Assembly (NCBI GenBank): GCA_965223305.1
Contig: CBDCWT010000046.1
Span: 137,376 to 201,375 of the forward strand
Length of the DNA stretch: 64,000 bases
Reading direction: 5' to 3'
From: CBDCWT01 sp965223305
Lineage (GTDB): Bacteria > Planctomycetota > Planctomycetia > Pirellulales > Pirellulaceae
Below are positions 1-9,742 of the stretch, piece by piece. How positions within the stretch are numbered: the stretch's first letter is position 1; every line of letters begins with the position of its first letter. Both the position numbers and the translations under genes were made by a program. Under the pieces are notes generated by a model that was given only the letters and a program-made list of their open reading frames with translations, was not told where the DNA came from and made no database searches.

Positions 1-3000
1 CTTGATTGCCGGTTTTGTAGAACATCGTCAGCACCTGCCGCGCGCCACGTTCGGCGAGGGACCATTCGAATTCGCCTGGAGCTTGAACGTCAACGAGCTG
101 CAGGCCTTCGGGCAAGATCATCTGGGCATGGTGGACGGGCCGCCGCTTGGCGGCGAAATTCAGGCGAGCCTCGAAAGTAGCGTCGGCCTTCGCCAGCTTC
201 AACAACGCCTGGACGTCGACGCCGGGCAGGTCGTCGTACGAGCGTGCCGCGAAATGTAGTGAGAACTCTTCGGACGCGAAGCGAAATGCCTGGTGATTGC
301 GAATGCCCAGCGGACTATCGGCTACCGTACTGCTGACCACCTCTGCCGCGGCGGCATCGTCCATTTCCGCCCGGCTCAGACCCTCAACTCGCTCGCTCTG
401 GAGATTCGTCAAGGGACTTCGGCGGATGAGTAACAGTCCACGGTGTTGCACGGCGTCTGGTACGGAAACCTTGGGAACGGTGAACCGTGTAGGCTGCACT
501 CCGATCGTGATTGCACGTGAGAGCTTTATGGTGAGCGCCTCGGAGTTCGTTGCTGGACGTAACAAAGTCACTTCCACTCTCTGCCGGTCCAACTCGGTCA
601 CGCTTCTCCAGCCGCGAACATTGTCACCGTTCACTTCTTCAATTAGGTAATCTGACGGTACCAGCAACGTAAACGACTCCCGCTGGCTCTGGCGGAGGGC
701 GAACTGTAGACGCCAATTGGCGCGAAGAGCATCTTCTTGGATGTCAACAACAGCGGCGGACGTGGCCGTCAGGGTCTGGTCAACCTGGCCGATCGAGATC
801 GCGGGTCGCCAACGGAGGCTGAACTGACCGTCCCGGCGGACCGCCGTTTCGATGGTTTCGTTGTCTTGCTGCGATTCAAAAGTCGTGCGATCGGAGATGC
901 CGCGCACGTGCAACTCGGTACCAGCTTTTGGAACCTCAATTGACAGCTGTGTTGCGGCCGCGGTCGGCAAGCGAGCCGCGGCGGTACGCCAGCCGCCACG
1001 ACGTTGCAGTCTGACGCGCAGGGAGAACTCGAATTGCTTTCGCCCGCGGCCCGACGTGTAGATGACCAACATTGATTCCGGCCGGCCAGGCGGTAGTCTC
1101 ACGGAAGCCTGCGAATTCGGTTCAGAGGTGGGAGCCCTCGGAGCCACCACCCGGATTTTCGCTGGTTGGCCGTCCAGGAGTGCCTTCGTCAGCACGGCAC
1201 CCTGCAGTGGCAGCATCACCTCCACGTCCTCGTCGACGAAGACGTCGATCTGTAGAACACCTTCGACTAGCAGCTCTTCGCTCTCGGCCAACGTGGTGCG
1301 GTAACTGCCCCCCGCGGTCGCAAACGCGGCCGGTGGGCGAAGCTGGCCCGCGGCCTCGTCGGGATTCGCCAGCGTCCAGAGTTGGAGGTACTTCCTGTAC
1401 GGAACCAGCACTTTGTCAGCTTCGGCAACACCATCTTCGACTGACGCGTCGTAGGGAATGATGATCGCGTCATCCGGAAGACTGACTGGATCTGGTTGAA
1501 CCAACGATAAGATGTCGTCGATGTCCGAGACGGTGACCTGCCCGTACCCGACCGACGGCAACAAGGTCGTGATGAGAAGCGTCGCTGCAGCAGCGGATCC
1601 CCAGGATGCGACTCTGCCTGATATCAAGTTGCGCCACTTCCTCAGCAGCGCCACGAGGACATAAACGAAAATCAGCAAGGCGGCCGCGAAGAAGGGGCGG
1701 TCAAAGGTGTTTCCCAAGTCAATTTCGCTGAAGCTGCCGACGAGCAGTGGCAACAGCAAGAACACAGCCATCGTTGCGATCACGTAGTAGACCTGCAAGG
1801 TGTGACGGCGACCCGCTATCCCCAGCCCGAGCAGAAACACCAGCAGGGCAATGGCCCAAGAGAGGAACTCGAGGCGAGCCCGATCTACCAGTGTGGCGGC
1901 AACCAGTGGCGCGGTTCCCATGCTGTGGAAGGTGACCTGTTCGCCCGTCTGATCGAGCTCGATCGGCAAGCTGCGGACCCCTTCGAGTGCCCAATAGGCC
2001 TTGCCCCGACCGGGTGTGATCTTCTTACCCCCTAATCCACCCGCCTGCTGGTTGGCCGCTCGCAACGATTCGGAGAGTTTCTCTGAACGAGTATTTGGTT
2101 CCCCGGTCAGGGCTTCGAAGCCGGTGGTCTCGTCCGAGAACGCTGGCGCGGCGGCGTCGCCAGCCGCTGCAACGGCCGGTTCCCGCGTGGACTCGGCGAG
2201 GCTGCCCGTGGTTGGAGAGCGGGCCGAGAGAAGGAACGGGGAGCCTATACCACCCGCCATCCGGAAGGCAATTCTAGCCAACCGCGCCATCGGAGAGACG
2301 CCCGATTTGGGGTCAGTGAAGACGGTGCCTTGCGTTCGTACGACCTGCTGACCCGCTGGCAGGATCAACCGCCACACAACATCCGCCATCGGCACGCGCA
2401 CCGTTTCCTCACCGCCTGAGCCGGCTGGTAGCATCAGGACCGGAGCGGCGGCTTGTATGTCCGAGACAAATGCCGAAACGGGGTTCGGTGTCTGAAAGAC
2501 CACCTGCAAGTCCCTCAGCTTCTCATCGGAGCTAGCCGGGAAGTTGAGCAGCAGTCCATCGCCGTCACGCTGCGGCGCCGCGGGAATTCCGTCCACCCTG
2601 GCGGACCAAAGTTCTGCTCTGTCCGGCAACTGAACCTGCAGGTAGCTGGTCTTAGTCCGCAGTAGATACCTAGCTGCTGTTTGCGCAACGCCGTTGGCCG
2701 AGACCATTGTGATTAGCTCGCAGCGCTGCACGATCGCTGCAGGCATTGGATGTCCCAGGCGGCGCGCCACATCGACGCGAACTTCGCCACCGCGGTTGTC
2801 TAGGCCGAACACGCCGAGCAGCCGCCGTCCGACTTGGTACTCCGCGTCCACTAACTCTCCAACGTCGACGCGCCGTCCATCCGTGTCTAACGCCGTGTCA
2901 AAGTCTGCCTTCCCTTCGACGGCGACAATCCCGGTCTGATGGTCGACTCCCTCAGCGCGTGCCAACGGAAGGACGAACCCGTTGAGCTGCTCGCCGACTT

Positions 3001-5065
3001 GCTGGCGGAAGTCTACGGCTAGCCTGACTTGATCGCGATGCCGCTCGGACAGGTGGACGGTCCAACGTCGTTGGCTCCCGTCTTCTTCAGCCTGATATTG
3101 CCTAACTCGGACACCGTCGAGACCGCGAATGGCGACATCCTGAGGTGTCGAGCTCGGAAGCTGGAACGCTAGCCGACGTGTGCCCGCATTGTCGATATCG
3201 AACAGCAGCTCGTAGTGAGCGAACAACCCTTCCGGCTCCAGCCGCAGAAAGTTGAACACGCGAGCGGTGATGGTCGGCTGCCGACGAATCACGGTGATCG
3301 TTGCCGAGTAGTCCGGCCGCTGATAACGGAAGGCCAGCTTGGCTGACGACAGCTGTGGACCGAACTGAGAATTGCTCTCGTTCAGCACAGTCAGCCCATC
3401 CAACGCTTCCGGCTGTACGCGCAGGTCTTGACTGGCTTGAACTGCGATTGCGCCATGCTGATTGCCGGCGCCGAGCACGTGGATCTGTGGAAACTCGATG
3501 AGCTGCTCTCTCCACTCGGAGAGCCAGTCGGCGGGTGATCGCGTCGCTTCAACGAAAAAGCTGGTCGTTTGCCCGGGTGCGACGCCGCTGGGCAATCGTA
3601 CGTGAATCCGATCCGGCAGCTGCTCATCCGCGGGTAAGAGGTCGTACATCAGTGGCTTACCATCGGCCGCCACCACCCGCTGGACATCCCACTCCGAGCC
3701 TAGGGCGACATCCACGTCAAATTGTTTTTCAACTCTGGCTTTCAGATTGACTCCGCCGCGCAGATGATGGGCAGTCTCGTCGACTGTCAGCAGGACGTGC
3801 AGATCGACATCTGGTTGCGACGGCGGTTTCTCGAAGCGGGCGTTCAACTCGAAGGCGTTTTGCGGTGCGTAATGCGCAGCAATGGGGCGAACCGGCGGCA
3901 CACCTGGCTCTCTGCGAAACACACTCTCGGGCAGCGCGTTTCGCAGGATGTCGGTGTCGATCGGAATCAGACCATCTGCCCCGATCCTCGCCACTTGAAG
4001 CTGTTCCTCCAGCAACAACCCCAACATTGCCACGTGGCTGTGGACGTCTAGCGGCTCCAGCCGCGGCATTGTCCAATCGCCATTACCACCTTGGTTCTTG
4101 GTGGCTAGCACGTTCAGCACGATGCCGTCAGTCACAGCATCGCGGAGCCGAACCTCCAGCACCGCCTGTTCCCCTTCCGATCGTATCGCCCATCGTGAGA
4201 TCAGAGGTGACTCGATCGATGTGATCTCGAATTCCCTGGGAACCGTGAACCGCAATCGGTCGATTGCTCCCTGCAGGACGTGCAGAGAGAACCTTGCGTG
4301 CAGGCGCTCGTACGACTGAGTTACCTCATCCACCACGACACTGCGCGCCGTGACCACGCTCTGTTCTCGCAGGTGGCGATTGTTGAGCGACAACACGAGC
4401 TCCAACGGACCTCGACCGGGGACCAGCTCAAAACGGGTCTCGTTGAGATCACGGTCCACTTGCCTAGAGAGCACTCCGGCGCCGCTGCGGAGTTCCACGT
4501 CGCCAGCAACCCGCAGCTTTAGTTGCGTCGCCGGTGGCGTCGGCAAGTGGAACGCCAACCGCTGCTGCGCCGCGTTCGTCTCGATCGGAGCGACGAGTTT
4601 CAGCTGCAGGGTATGCCGCCCCTGGCCCTCCATGAACACATCGATCGCACCTTCGCCTTCCTCACTTCTGGCTAGCGGGGCCGCCTGGCCATCGAGCAGG
4701 GCTTGCTGCACTCCGACGCCCGCCAGGTGAACGCGGTGGGTGTGCAGCCCGGGAGCCAACACTTCGAAATCGAGGCTCCCTGAGATCAAAGCGCGTTCTC
4801 CCGCGATGACGGCTTCGTAGTTGGCGGCGACGAGCAGTAGCTTGTGGGGTGACTGCGCTTGGGGCGAACGGCGAGCTCGCCGAAGCAAATCGTCGTATTC
4901 TTCACGTGATAGGAACACTCGTTGTGGTTGAGCCTCGATCAGGACGTTGAGATCTTCGTAGGGCACGAAGATCTCGCGGACGACCGGAACCCGTTCAGCA
5001 CCACCAACGGCCGCGGCGCAAGAGACGACTGTCAGCATCGTCAACAATAAAGTCCTATGCGTCAT
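1..5065 (-). CDS. Giant envelope protein, probable fusion of two IPY/VPY-module proteins (3' end beyond window)
   Basis: I recognise no named family and assign no function. The minus-strand frame starting at ATG 5065-5063 stays open to the left edge, about 1688 codons without a stop. The N-terminus (MTHRTLLLTMLTVVSCAAA) is a signal peptide. It is followed by REIFVPYEDL (about residues 28-37) and VFLSREEYDDLL (about 47-58), then a long beta-rich region. Three membrane helices lie at about 1065-1141. Next comes an internal signal-peptide-like stretch (ATLLITTLLPSVGYGQ, about 1157-1175). A second copy of the N-terminal motifs follows: AIIIPYD (about 1202) and VLVPYRKYLQLW (about 1214-1225). The order signal, module, three helices, signal-like segment, module reads like two neighbouring genes fused. 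The start overlaps the stop of the upstream relative by 11 bp (ATGACGCATAG), so the two are co-transcribed. Certain: the open frame and motifs. Inferred: fusion and envelope location. Confidence 0.85.
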   Translation of the reverse strand, partial: MTHRTLLLTMLTVVSCAAAVGGAERVPVVREIFVPYEDLNVLIEAQPQRVFLSREEYDDLLRRARRSPQAQSPHKLLLVAANYEAVIAGERALISGSLDFEVLAPGLHTHRVHLAGVGVQQALLDGQAAPLARSEEGEGAIDVFMEGQGRHTLQLKLVAPIETNAAQQRLAFHLPTPPATQLKLRVAGDVELRSGAGVLSRQVDRDLNETRFELVPGRGPLELVLSLNNRHLREQSVVTARSVVVDEVTQSYERLHARFSLHVLQGAIDRLRFTVPREFEITSIESPLISRWAIRSEGEQAVLEVRLRDAVTDGIVLNVLATKNQGGNGDWTMPRLEPLDVHSHVAMLGLLLEEQLQVARIGADGLIPIDTDILRNALPESVFRREPGVPPVRPIAAHYAPQNAFELNARFEKPPSQPDVDLHVLLTVDETAHHLRGGVNLKARVEKQFDVDVALGSEWDVQRVVAADGKPLMYDLLPADEQLPDRIHVRLPSGVAPGQTTSFFVEATRSPADWLSEWREQLIEFPQIHVLGAGNQHGAIAVQASQDLRVQPEALDGLTVLNESNSQFGPQLSSAKLAFRYQRPDYSATITVIRRQPTITARVFNFLRLEPEGLFAHYELLFDIDNAGTRRLAFQLPSSTPQDVAIRGLDGVRVRQYQAEEDGSQRRWTVHLSERHRDQVRLAVDFRQQVGEQLNGFVLPLARAEGVDHQTGIVAVEGKADFDTALDTDGRRVDVGELVDAEYQVGRRLLGVFGLDNRGGEVRVDVARRLGHPMPAAIVQRCELITMVSANGVAQTAARYLLRTKTSYLQVQLPDRAELWSARVDGIPAAPQRDGDGLLLNFPASSDEKLRDLQVVFQTPNPVSAFVSDIQAAAPVLMLPAGSGGEETVRVPMADVVWRLILPAGQQVVRTQGTVFTDPKSGVSPMARLARIAFRMAGGIGSPFLLSARSPTTGSLAESTREPAVAAAGDAAAPAFSDETTGFEALTGEPNTRSEKLSESLRAANQQAGGLGGKKITPGRGKAYWALEGVRSLPIELDQTGEQVTFHSMGTAPLVAATLVDRARLEFLSWAIALLVFLLGLGIAGRRHTLQVYYVIATMAVFLLLPLLVGSFSEIDLGNTFDRPFFAAALLIFVYVLVALLRKWRNLISGRVASWGSAAAATLLITTLLPSVGYGQVTVSDIDDILSLVQPDPVSLPDDAIIIPYDASVEDGVAEADKVLVPYRKYLQLWTLANPDEAAGQLRPPAAFATAGGSYRTTLAESEELLVEGVLQIDVFVDEDVEVMLPLQGAVLTKALLDGQPAKIRVVAPRAPTSEPNSQASVRLPPGRPESMLVIYTSGRGRKQFEFSLRVRLQRRGGWRTAAARLPTAAATQLSIEVPKAGTELHVRGISDRTTFESQQDNETIETAVRRDGQFSLRWRPAISIGQVDQTLTATSAAVVDIQEDALRANWRLQFALRQSQRESFTLLVPSDYLIEEVNGDNVRGWRSVTELDRQRVEVTLLRPATNSEALTIKLSRAITIGVQPTRFTVPKVSVPDAVQHRGLLLIRRSPLTNLQSERVEGLSRAEMDDAAAAEVVSSTVADSPLGIRNHQAFRFASEEFSLHFAARSYDDLPGVDVQALLKLAKADATFEARLNFAAKRRPVHHAQMILPEGLQLVDVQAPGEFEWSLAERGARQVLTMFYKTGNQ

Positions 5066-8000
5066 GGCTTTCACCTCCGTCCGACTTCAAGTCGCGGTCG
5101 GTTGGTTCGACGGGGCCGGACGAAGCTGCGGCCGTGCCGTCGACGCTTTCCACGGCGGCGCCCGCGGTAGCGTGTGCTGGGGGCGGCGATTCGATTCTGC
5201 TGGGCCAGCGGATCTTGGTCCGGGCCACACCGACTGCTATCCAAATGATGACGGCTGCTCCCAAGGCGAGCATCAGTTCGGGGCGCAGCAGCTGGCTGGC
5301 GAACGTGGGCACGAAGACACCTGCTACGATTAGAGCCAACAACACACCCAGCAACGCGATCACTTTCATCTGGGCCGAACGACGAACCAGGGCGACTCCG
5401 AGCAAGCCAAGACCCCCGAACAAGATCGCGTCCAGCCATCGTTTGGAGAACGCGACAAGGCGCAGAGAACCGTCCGGTGGTGGCGCTGGTCGTAGTGTCG
5501 TGTAGGTATGCAGCTGTCCGTTGGTAGGAAAGTTCTGGAAGTTCTTGTTCTTTGGCTTGATCCCCTCACTAACCCAACTCAGCAGATCTCCGTCGTGCTC
5601 AACGGTTGCTGTCGGAAATACGGTTGGCGTACGATGGGGTGTCCACGGCCCGAACGACCCTAGCCTGACAAGGTCCGCGGGCAGATAGACAGCCACGAAT
5701 ACCTTCTGTACAGCCGGCTCACTTTGAACTGGCTGCTGCGCCGGGAACACAGGCAAGTCCAGCCTACGGTGGTTTCCAGCGACCGTGTAACGCAACTCGA
5801 GCAAAAATGCCTCGTCCGAAGTCTCGCTGATGGGGATAAACAACGTCCCATCCTCACCCTGCTTCAAGGGCTGAGCTTGACCGTTGATCCTCAGGGGATC
5901 TGCATCGAATTCGGCACCGGCAGGAAGTTGCACCGCCAGTCCTTGTGTGACGCTGCGCATGCGATACAAGGCTTGTACCGAGATTCGGTTGCTCCGTGTA
6001 ACGACCATCCTCAGCAGTGCACGCTCGATACTGGTTCTTTTGATGTCCTCCAGATCATAGCGCTTGGCGGTTACCTCCAAAGACCAGTCATCATGAAACT
6101 CGAAGGCCCGGGCCGCATCACTGACGGAGCTGCCGGCCATTAAGTCGTGCTGCGGATCGATCGGGCGGAGGCCGGTCGCTGGTCCGGAGGGATGAATGTC
6201 CAGCGACTCCGCTTTCGTCAGCACGACTTGGCCCCAAGCGCGATCCGCGCCGTGGGGCCGCAGCTGCGGCACGCGGAACTCGAGACTCCCGCCGACCTCC
6301 AATTCCTTGCTGGGGCTTTCCCATTGCAGCGTCAGTTGTCGGTTGCCGAGGAAGGCTGATTCCCCCGTGAATTCCCACGCGATAAGACCTTCTGCGACGT
6401 CTTCGGGCTGAGGCTGCATCGCAGCATCTTGTACACCGCGTGTGACGTTGCGCAACTCGTTCGACAACTCGGCGGGCACATCGATCCGCAGGTGACGGAC
6501 GCCACTAAAGCGGACATCGTAGAAGAAGTTAGCTGTGTACTTGATCACGCCAGGCTCGACGCGCGCCGTCAGCAGCTGCCGTACGCTAACCTGCGGTTTG
6601 CGGATGCGAGTTTCCAGTAGCACGGATGCAGATTCGGCTTGGTAGACATAGGCCAACACAGGCCGGAGGGCAGCGAACCGATTGTCGCGGCGCGAATCGA
6701 GTTGGCTGAAGGCTTCATCAAATGAGACGTTTCGAACTCCATCGAGCGTTCGAGCGATCGTCCGCAAACTGTCTGGTGCGTAGACGACGAGGTGTCCTTG
6801 GTTGCTTATCGCATCGGTGACAGCCCGCGGCACTGCCAATAACAGTTCGGCAGCTTCCGCAGCAGGATCGCTTAGACCACGTTCGTCGAGTGTTCGCTGT
6901 AGTTCGATGACGATTCCTACTCGCCCCTCGGCTTTACGAGCAAGATCGACGGTCAGCCGATCTTCATCGTTCGGATCGCGATGATAGGTATCGACCGCTG
7001 CTGCAGCTGCGTTCCCTACGGCCTGACCTCGCACAGAACGAACGTCGTACTGTCGGGGGATGGCAAAATCGAGCTGGAAGATGCCAGCACGCTGGACGTC
7101 GATCGTAGCAATCACTTCAACGGTCAGCTGCTCTGGCTCTAGATACGCCTCGACAAGCTGACTTGCGTAGATGCGCGAAGTGACAGGCTCGACATGCATG
7201 GACAACTGGAAGGGGACCGCGGAGAAGCGATAGGCGAAGTTCCAGTCTTCGTTGCGCAGACGAGGTGGCAGCTCGTTGGCGTCGAGCTGAGAGAGCCCAG
7301 TACGCTGCGTTACCTCGGCGCGGAGCTCCGATCCGACCCGTAGCACAACGATTCCGTGTTGCCTACTGACGCCTCGCGATTGAACCGTCGGCACCATCAG
7401 CACGCCGGCTGACTCGTCCAGCAGTTTTTCCAATTCGACACTCAGTGCCTGTGCGCCCCTGGCCGGCTGAAAGAGCTGTACAGTAATGACTTGAGAGTCG
7501 CTGTCTTGGTCTTGGCGGACTTTCCACTCACGAACATTGGCGTCGAAGACGCCGGTCACGCGCTGGTCTGCGGGAACTTGGATTTCGAGCTCGGTGAGTT
7601 CCGCGCGTCGGATGTCGTACTGCAGATTGGTCCGCGTCCGCACCACCCCCTCATCGATGCGCATTTCCTGTTCTGATTGAACTGTGGCCAGTGCCTTGAG
7701 CCCTGTCGCCCCTTTGGCTTTAGGTGTCCAGTCGATACGTACCGTCGGCGCCGCACCCACGAACGCCAGCACCACAGTCTCGTCCTCCGCGGTTGACTCT
7801 TCGCCGGTGGCGGCTTCGCTGGCGGCAACCAAAGGATGAATGCTCACGTCGACGCCCGGTTGGGGGACGCGAATTTGCCAGCGGTTCACCGGTGCTTCCG
7901 GTGATTCAAAGGTGACACTGTTTCGCGCCGGAGACTTGGAAAACGACTTCGCGTATTTCAGCTCGACTGTGATCTCGTGGGGTTCATCGTCCTCACTTTC

Positions 8001-8552
8001 GATCAGCAGCTTGTAGCCGGCATCCGGATCGAACAGAACCCGCGCGGGTTGGTCGTTTACTCGTGCCGAGCGGATTGCGGCATGGCGCAGTCGAAGAGGC
8101 GCCTCGTGCCAGCCCTTTCCCAGGACTTCGAGATTGAGCCGGGATGAGACTGAGACAACCTCCCGCTCGACGACGGCTTCGCTCTCGATTTCTCGGATCA
8201 GCACACCGATCGGCGGCTTTTCAACAACGGGGTGGGGCACCTTGGCGCGAGCCGTTTCCCACAGTTTCTTGAACTGCTCGTAGGGAACGAAGACGCCACG
8301 GCCGGGCTTTTCAAAAACCTCTCGCAGCTTGTTGAATGGGATGTAGATCGTCTGTTCCCGGAAGGGTGCGCTCGAATCGTCGCCGGCGTCGGCGGGTGGG
8401 ATGCCGGCCGAGTCGACACCGGACGCTCCCAGAGGCAGCGGATCGGCCGGTGGTGACTCCGGCCGTAGACGATCGTTGCCAGCGGCGCTGGCCGCCAGGC
8501 ACAGGCCCAGCAGTAGCGAGACAAAGGAGACTGACTTCTTGGATCGCTGCAT
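5055..8552 (-). CDS. Large secreted/membrane-anchored protein with IPY/VPY N-terminal module
   Basis: No named family is recognised. From the ATG at 8552 the protein is 1165 aa. This start is chosen because it gives a clean signal peptide (MQRSKKSVSFVSLLLGLCLA); the 58 in-frame codons upstream have no such character. After cleavage come IYIPFNKL (about residues 67-75) and GVFVPYEQFKKLW (about 85-97), the same two motifs found twice in the downstream gene. A long region of alternating hydrophobic strands follows, then three membrane helices at about 1035-1115 and a short polar tail rich in D, E and S. A likely topology is a large periplasmic beta domain tethered by a C-terminal helical bundle. 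It is the first gene of an overlapping pair with 1-5065. A weak GGGA ribosome-binding site precedes the start. Role unknown. Confidence 0.9.
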   Translation of the reverse strand: MQRSKKSVSFVSLLLGLCLAASAAGNDRLRPESPPADPLPLGASGVDSAGIPPADAGDDSSAPFREQTIYIPFNKLREVFEKPGRGVFVPYEQFKKLWETARAKVPHPVVEKPPIGVLIREIESEAVVEREVVSVSSRLNLEVLGKGWHEAPLRLRHAAIRSARVNDQPARVLFDPDAGYKLLIESEDDEPHEITVELKYAKSFSKSPARNSVTFESPEAPVNRWQIRVPQPGVDVSIHPLVAASEAATGEESTAEDETVVLAFVGAAPTVRIDWTPKAKGATGLKALATVQSEQEMRIDEGVVRTRTNLQYDIRRAELTELEIQVPADQRVTGVFDANVREWKVRQDQDSDSQVITVQLFQPARGAQALSVELEKLLDESAGVLMVPTVQSRGVSRQHGIVVLRVGSELRAEVTQRTGLSQLDANELPPRLRNEDWNFAYRFSAVPFQLSMHVEPVTSRIYASQLVEAYLEPEQLTVEVIATIDVQRAGIFQLDFAIPRQYDVRSVRGQAVGNAAAAAVDTYHRDPNDEDRLTVDLARKAEGRVGIVIELQRTLDERGLSDPAAEAAELLLAVPRAVTDAISNQGHLVVYAPDSLRTIARTLDGVRNVSFDEAFSQLDSRRDNRFAALRPVLAYVYQAESASVLLETRIRKPQVSVRQLLTARVEPGVIKYTANFFYDVRFSGVRHLRIDVPAELSNELRNVTRGVQDAAMQPQPEDVAEGLIAWEFTGESAFLGNRQLTLQWESPSKELEVGGSLEFRVPQLRPHGADRAWGQVVLTKAESLDIHPSGPATGLRPIDPQHDLMAGSSVSDAARAFEFHDDWSLEVTAKRYDLEDIKRTSIERALLRMVVTRSNRISVQALYRMRSVTQGLAVQLPAGAEFDADPLRINGQAQPLKQGEDGTLFIPISETSDEAFLLELRYTVAGNHRRLDLPVFPAQQPVQSEPAVQKVFVAVYLPADLVRLGSFGPWTPHRTPTVFPTATVEHDGDLLSWVSEGIKPKNKNFQNFPTNGQLHTYTTLRPAPPPDGSLRLVAFSKRWLDAILFGGLGLLGVALVRRSAQMKVIALLGVLLALIVAGVFVPTFASQLLRPELMLALGAAVIIWIAVGVARTKIRWPSRIESPPPAHATAGAAVESVDGTAAASSGPVEPTDRDLKSDGGESHDA

Positions 8553-8946
8553 GGTCGATTTCCCGTAATTGCGTGAATGGGTGTTCCGGCGTCCGCTATG
8601 CCAGCTGAGCCGCAGGGAAGAGAGCGGGCGGCCCGTTGGTTTAGACGAGAAGCTGGTCCATTTGGTTCTCTGGCTGCCTCCGTGAGGGGCGGCGTTGTGC
8701 AACGTGTCGGCCGGCCGGGCGAGCAACGGCTGAGGAACCAGTGGTTTTCACCGCTCACCCGCTGGCCACCTTTCCCCAGGAAAACATACGTTGCGGCTTA
8801 TCTCCGCCGCGGCTTGACGGGCGATAGGCGGGAGGCGACACTGCCATCCGTATCTCCAGTAGTGACAACAGGTTTCCTCTGCCCGTCTGCCGCAGCTGCT
8901 TAGTCACCGGTCAGGGCGGGTACCGTAGCGATGAAAGGGTCTGCGA
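8553..8946. other. Divergent intergenic region, presumed promoters
   Basis: This 394-bp gap separates the minus-strand giant-protein operon from the plus-strand aldolase operon, so it should hold both promoters. I could not pick out a convincing -35/-10 pair, operator or RNA gene. None of the dispersed repeat families seen elsewhere is present. Confidence 0.5.
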
Positions 8947-9723
8947 ATGCCGGTTTGCTTCAAAGAAATGCTTGCCAAGGACGAGTTGATTTGCACATTT
9001 GCCTTGAGCCGGGTCGTGAATCCGGTGTTGGTGGAGATGTTCGGGATTGCCGGAGGATACCACGGCTTTTGGCTGGACGGCGAACACGTCACGCTCTCTA
9101 CCGAGCAAATGGTCAACTTGGCGCTGGCCGGTCGAGCGAACGGGTTTGACAGCTTCGTGCGGATCCCGCCCGTCGGCTATTGGCAGGTCACGCAGTGCCT
9201 TGAAGCGGGGATGGGCGGAGTCATGGCTGCTCAGATCTTCTCGGCAGAACAGGCCGAGCAGTTCGTGAGCTGGGCGAAGTTCAGTCCCCGCGGTGGTCGC
9301 GGACTCAACACCGGCGGACGCGACGCAGACTACTCACACAAACCCGCTGCCGACTTCGTCGTGGACGCGAATCGAGACAATTTTGTGGCAATCCAGATCG
9401 AGACTGCTGGCGCTGTCGACGAAGCCGATGCAATCGCCGCAATCGATGGAGTTGACCTACTCTTCGTAGGTCCAGCAGATCTATCGCTCGCGCTGGGAGT
9501 TGTCGGTCAGTTTCACCACGAGAAACTGTGGGAGGCGATCGACTGCGTTGCTGCCGCCTGCCGGCGGCACGGTAAAGGCTGGGGGGCGGTGACTCCCGAT
9601 CCCAAGTTCGCGGAGCGCGCGGTTGAAAGCGGTTGCCGGATGCCGACGATCGGGAATGATGTCCTGACCGTCCGCCGGGGCATCGCTGCCACCAAAGACG
9701 CCTACTGCAAACAGTTTGCCTAG
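8947..9723 (+). CDS. HpcH/HpaI-family aldolase
   Basis: A 258-aa protein of the HpcH/HpaI (citrate lyase beta-like) TIM-barrel family. These metal-dependent class II aldolases cleave 2-keto-3-deoxy acids or 4-hydroxy-2-oxo acids to pyruvate and an aldehyde. Supporting blocks are FWLDGEH (about residues 41-47), the phosphate/carboxylate-loop-like VRIPP, the metal-site motif VAIQIETAGAVDEAD with its conserved Glu, and GVDLLFVGPADLSLALG, a family hallmark. The length is normal for the family. The gene is followed after 19 bp by a PhyH-type oxygenase, so the two probably form an operon handling a small organic or sugar-derived acid. The exact substrate cannot be read from sequence. Cytoplasmic: no leader is seen. 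Confidence 0.9.
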   Translation: MPVCFKEMLAKDELICTFALSRVVNPVLVEMFGIAGGYHGFWLDGEHVTLSTEQMVNLALAGRANGFDSFVRIPPVGYWQVTQCLEAGMGGVMAAQIFSAEQAEQFVSWAKFSPRGGRGLNTGGRDADYSHKPAADFVVDANRDNFVAIQIETAGAVDEADAIAAIDGVDLLFVGPADLSLALGVVGQFHHEKLWEAIDCVAAACRRHGKGWGAVTPDPKFAERAVESGCRMPTIGNDVLTVRRGIAATKDAYCKQFA

Positions 9724-9742
9724 GGCCCAGTACGTTGCTGTC

